Shown piece after piece: positions 22,670-30,217 of a DNA stretch of 30,292 bases. A program made the position numbers and the translations under genes. Origin of the DNA: a virus; IMG/VR virus record IMGVR_UViG_3300011113_000054, positions 1 to 30,292 of that record. One strand, written 5' to 3'. Position 1 is the stretch's first letter, and every line of letters starts with the position of its first letter. The notes under the pieces are model-generated. The model was given only the letters and a program-made list of their open reading frames with translations, did not search any database and was not told where the DNA came from.

Positions 22670-23115
22670 TGCCGGGAACGCCGAAGAAGTGGTCTGATGT
22701 GCAGGTTCTCAACAAGCTGCCAGAAGACATGATCCTCGCCATGTTCGAGGCCGGGAAATCGGTCGCGGACATTTGCATCGACCTCGGGGTCAGCAAACGC
22801 GCACTGGACATCTGGATCGAGGAAAACGAGTTAGAGCCTAGAATAACGCGCGCGCGCATGTACGCAGCCGATTTAATGGCCTGCGAGACGGTGAAGATCG
22901 CGGACGCGATCGACGAGGCGAACCCGGCGCGGCCTCTGCACCGCATTCGCACGCGCCAGTGGATGGCCGAGCGCTGGGATCGCAAGACGTATGGCACGCA
23001 AAACGGGCCTCAGATCACGCTGAACATCCAAGACCTGCGCCTGAACGCGCTGCGGCACGCCGAGGTGGTCGAGGACTTATCCACAGATGTGACGCCCAAG
23101 TTGTCCACAAATTGA
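22669..23115 (+). CDS. terS: Terminase small subunit
   Basis: This 148-residue protein is predicted to recognise the packaging site and regulate the large terminase. The N-terminal part has a helix-turn-helix (MILAMFEAGKSVADICIDLG, then VSKRALDIWIEE), and the middle is a charged helix ending RIRTRQWMAERWDRKTYGTQ, typical of small-terminase proteins that form oligomeric rings. ATG 22669 is preferred to TTG 22666 because it is coupled to the upstream stop and gives a standard N-terminus. The last codons contain a perfect DnaA box (23077-23085) and a near one overlaps the end (23101-23109). The large subunit follows after a 433-bp gap, an unusual distance. Confidence 0.8.
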   Translation: MPGTPKKWSDVQVLNKLPEDMILAMFEAGKSVADICIDLGVSKRALDIWIEENELEPRITRARMYAADLMACETVKIADAIDEANPARPLHRIRTRQWMAERWDRKTYGTQNGPQITLNIQDLRLNALRHAEVVEDLSTDVTPKLSTN

Positions 23116-23290
23116 CGTTTCGCGCATTGTGCTGCTCAATAAAGCAGCAAAACAGGGGTCTGGCGCACGTTACGACTTAACATAATGGATATCGTGCGTA
23201 ATGATTTTCGTAAGTCTCGCGTAAGTAATGAATGAAATCAACGACTTACGCGCAATCCACAGGACGCGCAGATGCGCGAAGTTATCCACA
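23077..23290 (+). promoter_or_regulatory. Cluster of DnaA boxes spanning the small terminase end and the following gap
   Basis: Four same-direction sites match the DnaA box: TTATCCACA at 23077-23085 and 23282-23290 are perfect, TTGTCCACA at 23101-23109 and CAATCCACA at 23253-23261 are near matches. Between them is an AT-rich stretch (23174-23250) with GACTTA/TAAGTC inverted units. This is the layout of a DnaA-dependent origin or a DnaA-regulated promoter. Two of the sites overlap coding sequence. The match to the E. coli consensus is exact, but host DnaA binding is an inference. Confidence 0.68.
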
Positions 23291-23548
23291 GCGCGGCGCT
23301 CGAGCGGCCAGGCCAGCGCGGGGCAGCCGCCTCGGCCAGCGGCCAGCGCGGCGACCCCCCCCCGGGCGGCGCGGCGGAGGGGGCGGCTGGCGGCGGCGCC
23401 CCACACCTACCGAATCCCGAAAATCTGCCCCATAATCCCGTCGTGGCGAAAGCTGCTGCCGGCTATCCCGTGCTAGCCGGGGCAGGCGATCCCGTAAAGC
23501 TGGCATCGGCGAGTACCCACCCCCCCCTATCCCCCATCACGTTAAACC
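23116..23548. other. 433-bp non-coding region between terminase subunits, packaging/origin candidate
   Basis: No convincing gene is present. From left to right: a 7-bp hairpin TGCTGCT/AGCAGCA (23130-23149); an AT-rich stretch with four GACTTA/TAAGTC elements (23174-23249), two of which form the perfect 9-bp inverted repeat CGCGTAAGT/ACTTACGCG (23218-23226, 23244-23252); two DnaA-like boxes; a very GC-rich block (23291-23400) with the direct repeat GGCCAGCGCGG at 23311 and 23341 and a run of nine C; four ATCCCG copies (23414, 23435, 23465, 23489); a 7-bp hairpin CCGGCTA/TAGCCGG (23459-23480); and a run of eight C near 23520. Cos or pac sites often lie by terminase genes. Small ORFs here have GC-driven composition and no ribosome sites. 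Confidence 0.65.
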
Positions 23549-24985
23549 GTGCCCGCCAAAAAAAATTTAGAAGTTCCGATTCACCAGAACCCGTTTGTCG
23601 AGTTCGTCAAACGGTATCGCAAGAACCCGGTTCTGTTTGTCAGGGAGGTGCTTAATACTGCGCCTGACCCGTGGCAGATAGAGTTTCTCAATCACATTGC
23701 GGCGAGCAATAGGAGGATCAGTGTTCGTAGCGGCCACGGTGTTGGCAAGTCAACTGCTGCCGCGTGGGCCATGCTGTGGTATCTGTTCCTGCGGTTCCCG
23801 GTGAAGATTGTCGTGACGGCACCGACGAGCAGCCAGCTTTACGATGCCTTGTTTGCGGAGGTCAAGAGGTGGGTAAAGGTGTTGCCGCAGGCGTTGCAGG
23901 ATCAGTTGGAGGTTAAGCAGGACAGGATTGAACTGAAGGACGCGAACAACGAGGGGTTTATATCGGCCAGGACAAGCAGAGCGGAGCAGCCCGAGGCGCT
24001 CCAAGGGGTGCATAGTGACAACGTGATGCTGGTGGCTGACGAGGCCAGTGGTATTCCTGAGCAGGTGTTTGAGGCTGCGGCTGGCTCGATGTCTGGGCAC
24101 AGCGCTGTGACGTTGCTGCTGGGCAACCCTGTGAGATCTAGCGGGTTCTTCTTTGACACGCACAACCGTCTCTCACAAGACTGGGTGACGATGAGGGTTA
24201 GCTGCGAGGACTCGCCTCGGGTGAGCGCTGCCTACATTGATGAGATGAAGGCGCGTTATGGTGAGGAGAGCAATGCGTACAGGATCAGGGTGCTAGGGGA
24301 ATTCCCGAGGAGCGATGATGACACGGTGATCCCGATGGAGTTGCTTGAGATGGCGATGGCGCGAGATGTTGCACCGAGCGCGCACGCGCCCATTGTGTGG
24401 GGATTGGATGTGGCGCGTTTTGGGAGTGACAGGAGCGCGTTGTGCAAGAGGCAGGGTAATGCGGTGCTGGAGCCAATAAAGACTTGGAAGAATTTGGATC
24501 TGATGCAACTCACGGGTGCCGTGGTGGCTGAGTATGAGGTTCTGATGCCGAGCCAGAGGCCAAGAGAGATCCTGGTGGACAGTATTGGGTTGGGCGCTGG
24601 CGTGGTGGATCGGTTGAGGGAGCTTAATCTGCCTGCTCGCGGGATCAATGTCGCGGAGTCCCCTGCGATGGGCACGACGTATAGGAACCTGAAGGCTGAA
24701 CTCTGGCACAAGGCCAAGGCGTGGCTTGAGGCGAGGGATTGCTGGATGCCCAAGGATGAGTTATTGGTGGCCGAGTTGGCGACGGTGAGGTACTCATTTA
24801 CCAGCAGCGGGAAGATACAGATTGAGGGCAAGGACGAGATCAGGAAGCGCGGCCTGGCATCGCCTGATCGCGCTGATGCGTTTTGCTTGACGTTTGCGGG
24901 TGACGCGGTGATCGGGGCTTATGGCTCGAGCGCGAGCAGCAAGTGGAGTCAACCTTTACGGCGAAATATTCCGCGTGTAGCATGA
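23549..24985 (+). CDS. terL: Terminase large subunit (ATPase-nuclease packaging motor)
   Basis: This 478-residue protein is the predicted DNA-packaging motor. The ATPase has Walker A GHGVGKST (62-69), Walker B VMLVADEA (Asp164/Glu165) and the coupling motif GNP (192-194). The nuclease, an RNase H-like fold, has Asp287 in GLDVARFGSDRS, Asp344 in ILVDSIGLGAG and Asp440/Asp443 in SPDRADAF. GTG 23549 is used as start because the conserved PIHQNPFVEFVKRYRKNPVL lies just behind it; no strong ribosome site is visible, so a weakly translated or upstream-initiated product is possible. It is the first of the head-gene cluster. The likely cutting mode (headful or cos) cannot be decided from this sequence. 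Confidence 0.93.
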   Translation: MPAKKNLEVPIHQNPFVEFVKRYRKNPVLFVREVLNTAPDPWQIEFLNHIAASNRRISVRSGHGVGKSTAAAWAMLWYLFLRFPVKIVVTAPTSSQLYDALFAEVKRWVKVLPQALQDQLEVKQDRIELKDANNEGFISARTSRAEQPEALQGVHSDNVMLVADEASGIPEQVFEAAAGSMSGHSAVTLLLGNPVRSSGFFFDTHNRLSQDWVTMRVSCEDSPRVSAAYIDEMKARYGEESNAYRIRVLGEFPRSDDDTVIPMELLEMAMARDVAPSAHAPIVWGLDVARFGSDRSALCKRQGNAVLEPIKTWKNLDLMQLTGAVVAEYEVLMPSQRPREILVDSIGLGAGVVDRLRELNLPARGINVAESPAMGTTYRNLKAELWHKAKAWLEARDCWMPKDELLVAELATVRYSFTSSGKIQIEGKDEIRKRGLASPDRADAFCLTFAGDAVIGAYGSSASSKWSQPLRRNIPRVA

Positions 24986-25006
24986 CGCAAATTAAGGAGT
25001 AACCCT

Positions 25007-25177
25007 ATGAAGATGACCAAGGCTGAGAAGAAGATTGGCAAGGTGTACAGCGAGTACAAATCGGGCAAGCTGCACAGCGGGTCTAAGAAGGGGCCGGTTG
25101 TGAAGAATCCGAAGCAGGCCATCGCCATTGCGTTATCCGAGGCCGGCAAGAGCAAACCAGCAAAGAGAGGCAAATGA
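25007..25177 (+). CDS. Small Lys-rich conserved phage protein (DUF6496-like)
   Basis: This 56-residue protein has a striking central motif: KIGKVYSEYKSGKLHSGSKK, then GPVVKNPKQAIAIALSEAGK. I associate this motif with a short phage protein family (DUF6496-like, from memory). It is very basic (about 16 Lys/Arg) and likely binds nucleic acid or packs within the head. AAGGAG (24994-24999) precedes ATG 25007, and its stop overlaps the next ATG (ATGA at 25174-25177). It is the first of three small Lys-rich proteins between terminase and portal. Confidence 0.78.
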   Translation: MKMTKAEKKIGKVYSEYKSGKLHSGSKKGPVVKNPKQAIAIALSEAGKSKPAKRGK

Positions 25178-25644
25178 TGGCTGAGATGGAAAAAGAGGGC
25201 ACCACCTGCCCGATGGCGACGCAGGATATTACGCTGAACCTGAAGAACCGTGGCAAGGCGATTGATGCGGCCAATTACGGTCCTGAGAACCCGAATTTGC
25301 CGAACACGGGTTACTGGCGTGAGATGGCGAGCCAGTGGGATGTAACGCCGAAAGAAGCGAAGATGTCGCGCTGCGGCAACTGCGCGGCTTTCAATCGTGA
25401 GCCGATGATGATCCAGTGCATCGCCAAGGGTTTAGGCCCGGAGGGTGATCCTTGGGCGACGATTGAGGCTGGCGATCTGGGGTACTGCGAGATCTTTGAC
25501 TTCAAGTGCGCCGCCTCGCGTACCTGCTCGGCGTGGGTCGCCAAGGAGGAGGGCGAGGACGAGGAGGGCGATGAGGAAGAGGGCGAGGAAGAGTACAAGG
25601 GTCAGGTTAATGCTCAGATGGAGGGTGAGGAATATGAAGACTAA
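25174..25644 (+). CDS. Cys-rich protein with acidic tail
   Basis: This 156-residue protein has a cluster of Cys at residues 67, 70, 82, 105, 112 and 118 (CGNC, then QCIAKG, GYCEIFDFKCAASRTC), suggesting a metal or Fe-S centre, similar in layout to small high-potential Fe-S or zinc domains. The C-terminal 35 residues are strongly acidic (EEGEDEEGDEEEGEEEYKGQ). It is translationally coupled to the gene before it. A virion or scaffolding-type role is possible given its location among head genes. I cannot name the family. ATG 25174 and ATG 25177 are both possible starts. Confidence 0.7.
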   Translation: MMAEMEKEGTTCPMATQDITLNLKNRGKAIDAANYGPENPNLPNTGYWREMASQWDVTPKEAKMSRCGNCAAFNREPMMIQCIAKGLGPEGDPWATIEAGDLGYCEIFDFKCAASRTCSAWVAKEEGEDEEGDEEEGEEEYKGQVNAQMEGEEYED

Positions 25645-25795
25645 GCCGGCAGGACTGTATGCAAACATTCACGCCAAGCGCGAGCGGATTAAGGCTGGCA
25701 GCGGCGAGAAGATGAGAAAGCCTGGCTCGCCCGGTGCGCCGACATCTAAATCTTTCAAGCTGGCCGCCAAGACGGCCAAGGGTGCGAAGAAGTAA
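25634..25795 (+). CDS. Small basic conserved phage protein (GLYANIHAKRERI motif)
   Basis: This 53-residue protein has the segment GLYANIHAKRERIKAGSGEK followed by MRKPGSPGAPTSKSFKLAAK, a motif that recurs as a stand-alone small protein in many phages, often near the portal or packaging genes. It is highly basic and without Cys. The frame is open upstream to 25445 but ATG 25634, with GAGGGTGAGG in front and inside the end of the previous gene, gives the standard N-terminus. The role is unknown, with nucleic-acid binding likely from charge. Confidence 0.78.
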   Translation: MKTKPAGLYANIHAKRERIKAGSGEKMRKPGSPGAPTSKSFKLAAKTAKGAKK

Positions 25796-26496
25796 TGAAT
25801 GCGGCGATTGCTGTTGCGAGCGTGAAGGGGCGGTGCCTGCCGGTGATGCTGGCAAGCTGCCGCGAGTACGCGCCGACGGCTAGGGTGTACTTGAGGACGC
25901 CTGTTGATGCTCCGCGCCGTGAGGTGTATAGACAACTGCGCGGCGTGCCCAGGAATTTCGGCGATGACTACAACGAGGTCATTGATGCGGTGTTTGCTGA
26001 TGGGCATGACTTTGCCATCGTGGCAAATGATGATGTGGTGCTGACCCCGACGAGCGTTGAGATGCTGGTTGAGGATTACAGGATGGTTGAGGATGAGTAT
26101 GGTGACCTGGTTGGCTGGGTCTGCTCGAGGTGCGACGCGGCCAGGCCGATGCAAAATGTTCGCAGCAACCCGTTTGACGAGTCGATGAATTACTTTCGTT
26201 TCCCGTGGGAGTCTTGCATTTTGCCGATGGATGTGATCTCGCCCATATTTGGGATCATCTCGCGTGATGCATGGCGACAGTCCAAGTTTCCACCACTGAA
26301 CTGGTACTCTGACGATGTTCATTGTCAGGATTTGGGTGCCAAGGGTTACAAGCATTTTCTCTCGAGGTCATATGTTCACCATGTCGGGTCTGACACGACG
26401 GGGATGGACGGCGAGAAGCTGACACTGGCATCTGTTCCTTGGATTCGGGAAAATAGGCCGCAGTATGCAAATCAATGGTTTGGGGTGGAGCAATGA
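25795..26496 (+). CDS. Glycosyltransferase-like protein (GT-A fold)
   Basis: This 233-residue protein resembles GT-A glycosyltransferases. The start IAVASVKGRCLPVMLASCRE looks like the first Rossmann strand-helix pair. FAIVANDDVVLTP holds NDD (78-80) at the place of the metal-binding DxD. Residues 170-203 (NWYSDDVHCQDLGAKGYKHF, then HHVGSDTTG) resemble the acceptor/catalytic region with a conserved His and Thr. It would transfer a sugar to DNA, capsid protein or a host polymer. The donor is unknown. Its start shares one base with the upstream stop (TAATG). Its position among head genes, not with DNA-modification genes, hints at virion decoration. No nucleotide-sugar pathway genes are near. 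Confidence 0.75.
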   Translation: MNAAIAVASVKGRCLPVMLASCREYAPTARVYLRTPVDAPRREVYRQLRGVPRNFGDDYNEVIDAVFADGHDFAIVANDDVVLTPTSVEMLVEDYRMVEDEYGDLVGWVCSRCDAARPMQNVRSNPFDESMNYFRFPWESCILPMDVISPIFGIISRDAWRQSKFPPLNWYSDDVHCQDLGAKGYKHFLSRSYVHHVGSDTTGMDGEKLTLASVPWIRENRPQYANQWFGVEQ

Positions 26497-26747
26497 CTAT
26501 TAAGCGTGGCTCAGAGACTTTTAGCGGGTACAACAAACCGAAGAAGACGCCGAGCCACCCGACCAAGAGTCATGCTGTGCTGGCAAAGTCTGGTGAGCAG
26601 GTCAAGCTCATTCGTTTCGGCCAGCAAGGTGTCAGTGGTTCACCTGACGGGTCAAAGCGCAACGAGGCATTTAAGGCGAGGCACGCGCAGAACATTGCCA
26701 AGGGCAAGATGTCTGCGGCTTACTGGGCAAATAAAGTGAAATGGTGA
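26493..26747 (+). CDS. Small basic conserved phage protein (KLIRFGQQGVSGSP motif)
   Basis: This 84-residue protein begins MTIKRGSETFSGYNKPKKTP and contains KLIRFGQQGVSGSPDGSKRN and FKARHAQNIAKGKMSAAYWA. I associate this motif with a conserved small phage family (DUF6321-like, from memory) encoded close to portal genes. The protein is basic without Cys. ATG 26493 overlaps the glycosyltransferase stop (ATGA), and the frame extends upstream to 26475, but coupling and the conserved start favour 26493. The role is unknown; position points to head assembly or packaging. Confidence 0.77.
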   Translation: MTIKRGSETFSGYNKPKKTPSHPTKSHAVLAKSGEQVKLIRFGQQGVSGSPDGSKRNEAFKARHAQNIAKGKMSAAYWANKVKW

Positions 26748-26751
26748 AATC

Positions 26752-28947
26752 ATGAACATGACCGATCTCCCCCTCAATGTTGACGTTGCGGCGCCCGAGC
26801 CGATGGACGATGCCGAGCTAGAGGCCATTGTCAATGGTGAGTTGCAGGACGCGGTGTCCTACATTGACTCGGATATCTCGCCTATACGCGCCAAGGGTAC
26901 TGAGTACTATCGCGGTGATCCGTTTGGCAATGAGGAGGACGGACGCTCGCAGGTTGTGGCGATGGAGGTGCGCGACACGGTTTCGGCCATGATGCCATCG
27001 CTGATGAAGGTGTTCTTCTCCAGCGAGAATGTGGTTGAGTTTGTACCTCGCGGCCCGGAGGACGAGGCCAATGCCCAGCAGGCTACGGACTACGCCAATC
27101 TGGTGTTTTCTGCTGACAACAATGGGTTTATGCAGTCCTACGCGATCTTCAAGGATGCGTTGGTCAGGAAGTGCGGGATTGCAAAGTACTGGTGGGAGGA
27201 GACTGAGGACGTCAGGATTGAGGACTACTCGGGTCTGGATGACCAAACTGTGCAGGTCTTGATGCAGGAGGATGCGCAGGTCACGATTGTGATGTCGTAT
27301 CCTGACCCTGCGATCTCGCAGGAGCAGTTGGCGATGGTGCAGCAGCAAGCTGCGATGGCCGGCGTCGAGGCGCCGCCCCCTCCGATGCTGCACGATGTGC
27401 AGATCAAGCGAATCAACCGTGATGGCCGCATTCGGATCATGGCGGTGCCGCCCGAGGAGTTAATTATTGATCGCCGCGCACGCTCTTTTGAGGATGCCGG
27501 GATCATTGCTCATCGTCAGATGCTGACGGTGGGCAAGTTGATCGAGATGGGTTACGACCTCGAGGAGATCGAGCCGAACCTGTCTTCGACCGATCTGGAG
27601 ACAAATGACGAGTATCTGGCGCGTCAGCCTTTGTCTACTGGTCTGGGCGCCAATGACTCCATGAACCCGATGCAGCGCAGCCTGCTCTACGTCGAGGCGT
27701 ATCTGCGAGTTGACTATGACGGTGACGGGTTGCCCGAGTTACGCAAGATCTGCTGCATGGGGTCTGGCTACAAGATGGTGCGAAACCTGCCGGCGTCATA
27801 TATTCCTTTTGTTGATTTCCCGTTTGACCCTGAGCCGCACACATCGCCCATTGAGGCGATGAGCGTGTTTGACATCACGCACGACATCCAGGAAATCAAG
27901 TCGCAGGTTTTGAGGAATACGCTGGATTCTCTGGCTCAGTCGATCCACCCCCGCACTGCGGTGGTCGAGGGGCAGGTCAACATTGACGATGTTCTGAACA
28001 ACGAGACGGGTGCTGTTATTCGGATGCGCGCGCCCGGGATGGTTCAGCCTCTGGCGCAGCCCTTCGTGGGCCAGGCTGGGTATTCGATGCTTGAGTACAT
28101 GGATCAGGTCAAGGAGGACCGCACTGGCATGAGCAAGGCCGCGATGGGATTGAATGCTGATGCCTTGCAGTCGAGTACCAAGGCGGCGGTGGCGGCGACG
28201 ATCAGCGCATCGCAGTCGCGGTTGGAGTTGACTGCGCGGATCATGGCCGAGGGCATGAAGAAGCTCTTTAAGGGCATCTTGTTCTTGCTGACGACGCATC
28301 AGGATAAGCCTCGCATGGTGCGGCTGCGAAATCAGTGGGTTGCGATTGATCCTCGGGCGTGGGATGCCTCGATGGATGTCGCGGTCAACATTGGCCTGGG
28401 CAACGGTGATACGAATGAGAGGTTGCAGGCTCTGATGATGATCTTGCAGAAGCAGGAGCAGATGATTGCTCAGTTTGGTTTTAGCAATCAGGTTGTGACG
28501 CCTGCGATGTATACGCGCACGCTGCAAAAGGTTGTCGAGTTGTCTGGGATGAAGGATGCGTCGCAGTATTTCCAGATGCTGCCGCCTGACTTTCAGGTGC
28601 CGCAGGCGCCGCCTAAGCCGACTCCAGAGGAGGTGCTGGCGCAGGTGCAAGCCGAATCGATCCAGGCAGATATTCAGAAGAAGGCGGCAGAGTTGGAGCT
28701 ACAGCGCCAGAAGATGATGCGTGACGATGATTTCCGTCGAGATCAGATGGCGCAGGACTACCTCTTGAAAAAATACGAGTTGGAATTAAAGTATGGCACC
28801 CAGATCAGCAACGCCGAGTTGGCGGCGGTGCAGAATCTGGACCGTGAGGCAATGCGTCAGCAGACTGCGATGGTGCAGTCTGCGATGCAGGCAGCGCAGG
28901 CACCTCAAATGCCTGTACCCATCAACCTTAATGGAATGGCTCAATGA
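26752..28947 (+). CDS. Portal protein, P22 gp1-like
   Basis: This 731-residue protein would form the dodecameric ring at the head vertex through which DNA is packaged and ejected. The N-terminal region carries SPIRAKGTEYYRGDPFGNEE, the middle AMMPSLMKVFFSSENVVEFV and IKRINRDGRIRIMAVPPEEL, then a clip/stem-type segment with SYIPFVDFPFDPEPH and GMSKAAMGLNADALQSSTKA. The C-terminal ~150 residues are Gln/Met-rich helices, as in the long barrel of P22 portal. Length agrees with P22 gp1 (about 725 residues). ATG 26752 is four bases past the previous stop; ATG 26758 is an alternative. It overlaps the next gene by four bases. Confidence 0.92.
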   Translation: MNMTDLPLNVDVAAPEPMDDAELEAIVNGELQDAVSYIDSDISPIRAKGTEYYRGDPFGNEEDGRSQVVAMEVRDTVSAMMPSLMKVFFSSENVVEFVPRGPEDEANAQQATDYANLVFSADNNGFMQSYAIFKDALVRKCGIAKYWWEETEDVRIEDYSGLDDQTVQVLMQEDAQVTIVMSYPDPAISQEQLAMVQQQAAMAGVEAPPPPMLHDVQIKRINRDGRIRIMAVPPEELIIDRRARSFEDAGIIAHRQMLTVGKLIEMGYDLEEIEPNLSSTDLETNDEYLARQPLSTGLGANDSMNPMQRSLLYVEAYLRVDYDGDGLPELRKICCMGSGYKMVRNLPASYIPFVDFPFDPEPHTSPIEAMSVFDITHDIQEIKSQVLRNTLDSLAQSIHPRTAVVEGQVNIDDVLNNETGAVIRMRAPGMVQPLAQPFVGQAGYSMLEYMDQVKEDRTGMSKAAMGLNADALQSSTKAAVAATISASQSRLELTARIMAEGMKKLFKGILFLLTTHQDKPRMVRLRNQWVAIDPRAWDASMDVAVNIGLGNGDTNERLQALMMILQKQEQMIAQFGFSNQVVTPAMYTRTLQKVVELSGMKDASQYFQMLPPDFQVPQAPPKPTPEEVLAQVQAESIQADIQKKAAELELQRQKMMRDDDFRRDQMAQDYLLKKYELELKYGTQISNAELAAVQNLDREAMRQQTAMVQSAMQAAQAPQMPVPINLNGMAQ

Positions 28948-29201
28948 GTGATGAAGAAGCGGTAAGGAAAGGAAGGAAGGCGCAGCAGGTACTGGAGGAC
29001 GAGACTTTGGTTGCTGCATTGACGAAGTTGGAGAACGATCAGCTTTGGGTGTTCAAGTCAACGCGAGCAGAGGAGACGGCAAAGCGCGAACAGTGCTGGG
29101 CGATGCTTAGGGCGATTGAGAATTTGAAGACTGAGCTTACAAAGGTGATCGATAACGGCAAGGTGGCGCAACGCGCCATTGAGCGTGTACAAAATAAGTA
29201 A
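28944..29201 (+). CDS. Small conserved helical protein between portal and scaffold
   Basis: This 85-residue charged helical protein has RKGRKAQQVLEDETLVAALT followed by AEETAKREQCWAMLRAIENL and TKVIDNGKVAQRAIERVQNK. It starts by ATGA overlap with the portal stop. Similar small proteins with the MSDEEAxRxGxxAQxxLxD opening are often encoded right after podovirus portals. It may be a head-assembly chaperone or connector-associated protein. The function is unknown. A single Cys and no membrane segment are present. Confidence 0.75.
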   Translation: MSDEEAVRKGRKAQQVLEDETLVAALTKLENDQLWVFKSTRAEETAKREQCWAMLRAIENLKTELTKVIDNGKVAQRAIERVQNK

Positions 29202-29214
29202 AGGAATTTGACCA

Positions 29215-30213
29215 ATGAATGCACCTACGCCACAGGCAAGTGCGCCATCTGGCCCCCTAAATATGGACCAAGCGGTCCAAGCACTCGCAGCAATACTGCC
29301 TCAAGAGGGACAACAGGACGGCGGCGAGACGCAAGAACTACCATCCGAGGAGGAGGTGGTTGCGGCATCTGATGATGAATCTGAAAGCGGTGCAGACGAG
29401 CTTTCTGATGAGTTGACAGATGAACAGTCGGAGTCGGAAGAAGACACCCAGGAGGAAGAGAAGCCCTCGACGTTCACCATCAAGGTTGATGGCAAGGATG
29501 TTGAGGTTACTTTGGACGAACTCCAGAAGGGCTATTCAAGGACTCAAGACTACACCCGAAAGACGCAGCAGGTCGCGGAGATGCGAAAGCAGACCGAGGC
29601 TCAATTGACTGCAATTCGGGCCGAGCGCGAGCAATATGCTCAATTGTTGGGCGCTTTAAGTGAGCAAGTGAAGGCGGCTGCTGAACCGCAGATCGATTGG
29701 GATCGTCTTTATCAAGAAGACCCCATCGAGTATGTGCGTCAGCGTGAGGTAATGCGAGAGAACCGGGAAAAGGCTGCGGCTATTCAGGCCGAACAGCAGC
29801 GGCTGGCCGAGATCTCGCAGCAAGAGCAGATGCAAAAGCTCCAGATCCATAAGGCGAAGGAGTCACAGGCGCTGCTCGAGGCGATCCCGACATGGAAAGA
29901 TCCTGCCAAGGCCAAGGCAGAAAAGGCCATGCTGATCGAGTTTGGTCAGAAGATGGGATTTACACCGCAAGAGCTTGGCAACATTTACGACCACCGGGTG
30001 GTTTTGGCGCTGCGTAAAGCGGCGCTCTATGACCAGATGCAGGCCAAGCGCCAGGGCATCAAGCCTGTGACCAACAACGGACCCAAACCTGCCAAGCCTG
30101 GTGCAGCGGGGAGGGTTTCACAGATGAGCGATGCAGTTCGCGCAAAACAGCGTCTTGCAAAAACCGGTCGCGTCGATGACGCGGCTTCCGCAATTGAACT
30201 TCTATTGAGGTGA
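29215..30213 (+). CDS. Scaffolding protein
   Basis: This 332-residue protein is a predicted internal scaffold for capsid assembly, analogous to P22 gp8. The first ~90 residues are strongly acidic (SEEEVVAASDDESESGADEL). Residues ~87-110 carry FTIKVDGKDVEVTLDELQKG, a short beta unit followed by YSRTQDYTRKTQQVAEMRKQ, a motif recurrent in podovirus scaffold genes. The middle is a long coiled coil rich in Gln/Glu/Lys, then a helical domain (MGFTPQELGNIYDHRVVLAL), then a basic C-terminus (KQRLAKTGRVDDAASAIELL), which in P22 binds the coat protein. AAAGGAA precedes ATG 29215. The capsid gene follows four bases after the stop. Confidence 0.88.
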   Translation: MNAPTPQASAPSGPLNMDQAVQALAAILPQEGQQDGGETQELPSEEEVVAASDDESESGADELSDELTDEQSESEEDTQEEEKPSTFTIKVDGKDVEVTLDELQKGYSRTQDYTRKTQQVAEMRKQTEAQLTAIRAEREQYAQLLGALSEQVKAAAEPQIDWDRLYQEDPIEYVRQREVMRENREKAAAIQAEQQRLAEISQQEQMQKLQIHKAKESQALLEAIPTWKDPAKAKAEKAMLIEFGQKMGFTPQELGNIYDHRVVLALRKAALYDQMQAKRQGIKPVTNNGPKPAKPGAAGRVSQMSDAVRAKQRLAKTGRVDDAASAIELLLR

Positions 30214-30217
30214 AAAA

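Noticed and set aside
23112-23141. TTGACG followed by an AT-rich -10 region as a promoter for the terminase genes
   Set aside because: No hexamer at the correct distance resembles TATAAT; the AT-rich bases form a small hairpin instead.
23458-23481. CCGGCTA/TAGCCGG hairpin considered as a terminator
   Set aside because: It is followed by GGGGCAGGCG, not by T residues, and precedes the terminase gene.
23272-23655. ORFs across the GC-rich terS-terL gap, including one of 127 codons
   Set aside because: They are Ala/Gly/Pro/Arg-rich because of base composition, run into the terminase in the wrong frame, and no ribosome site was found; the region is treated as non-coding.
24256-24831. Minus-strand ORF of 191 codons opposite the large terminase
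   Set aside because: It overlaps the nuclease domain of terminase, has no family features, and is explained by codon bias of the true gene.
27796-28650. Minus-strand ORF of 284 codons opposite the portal gene
   Set aside because: His/Arg/Leu-rich composition typical of an antisense shadow; the portal frame is conserved in motif and length.
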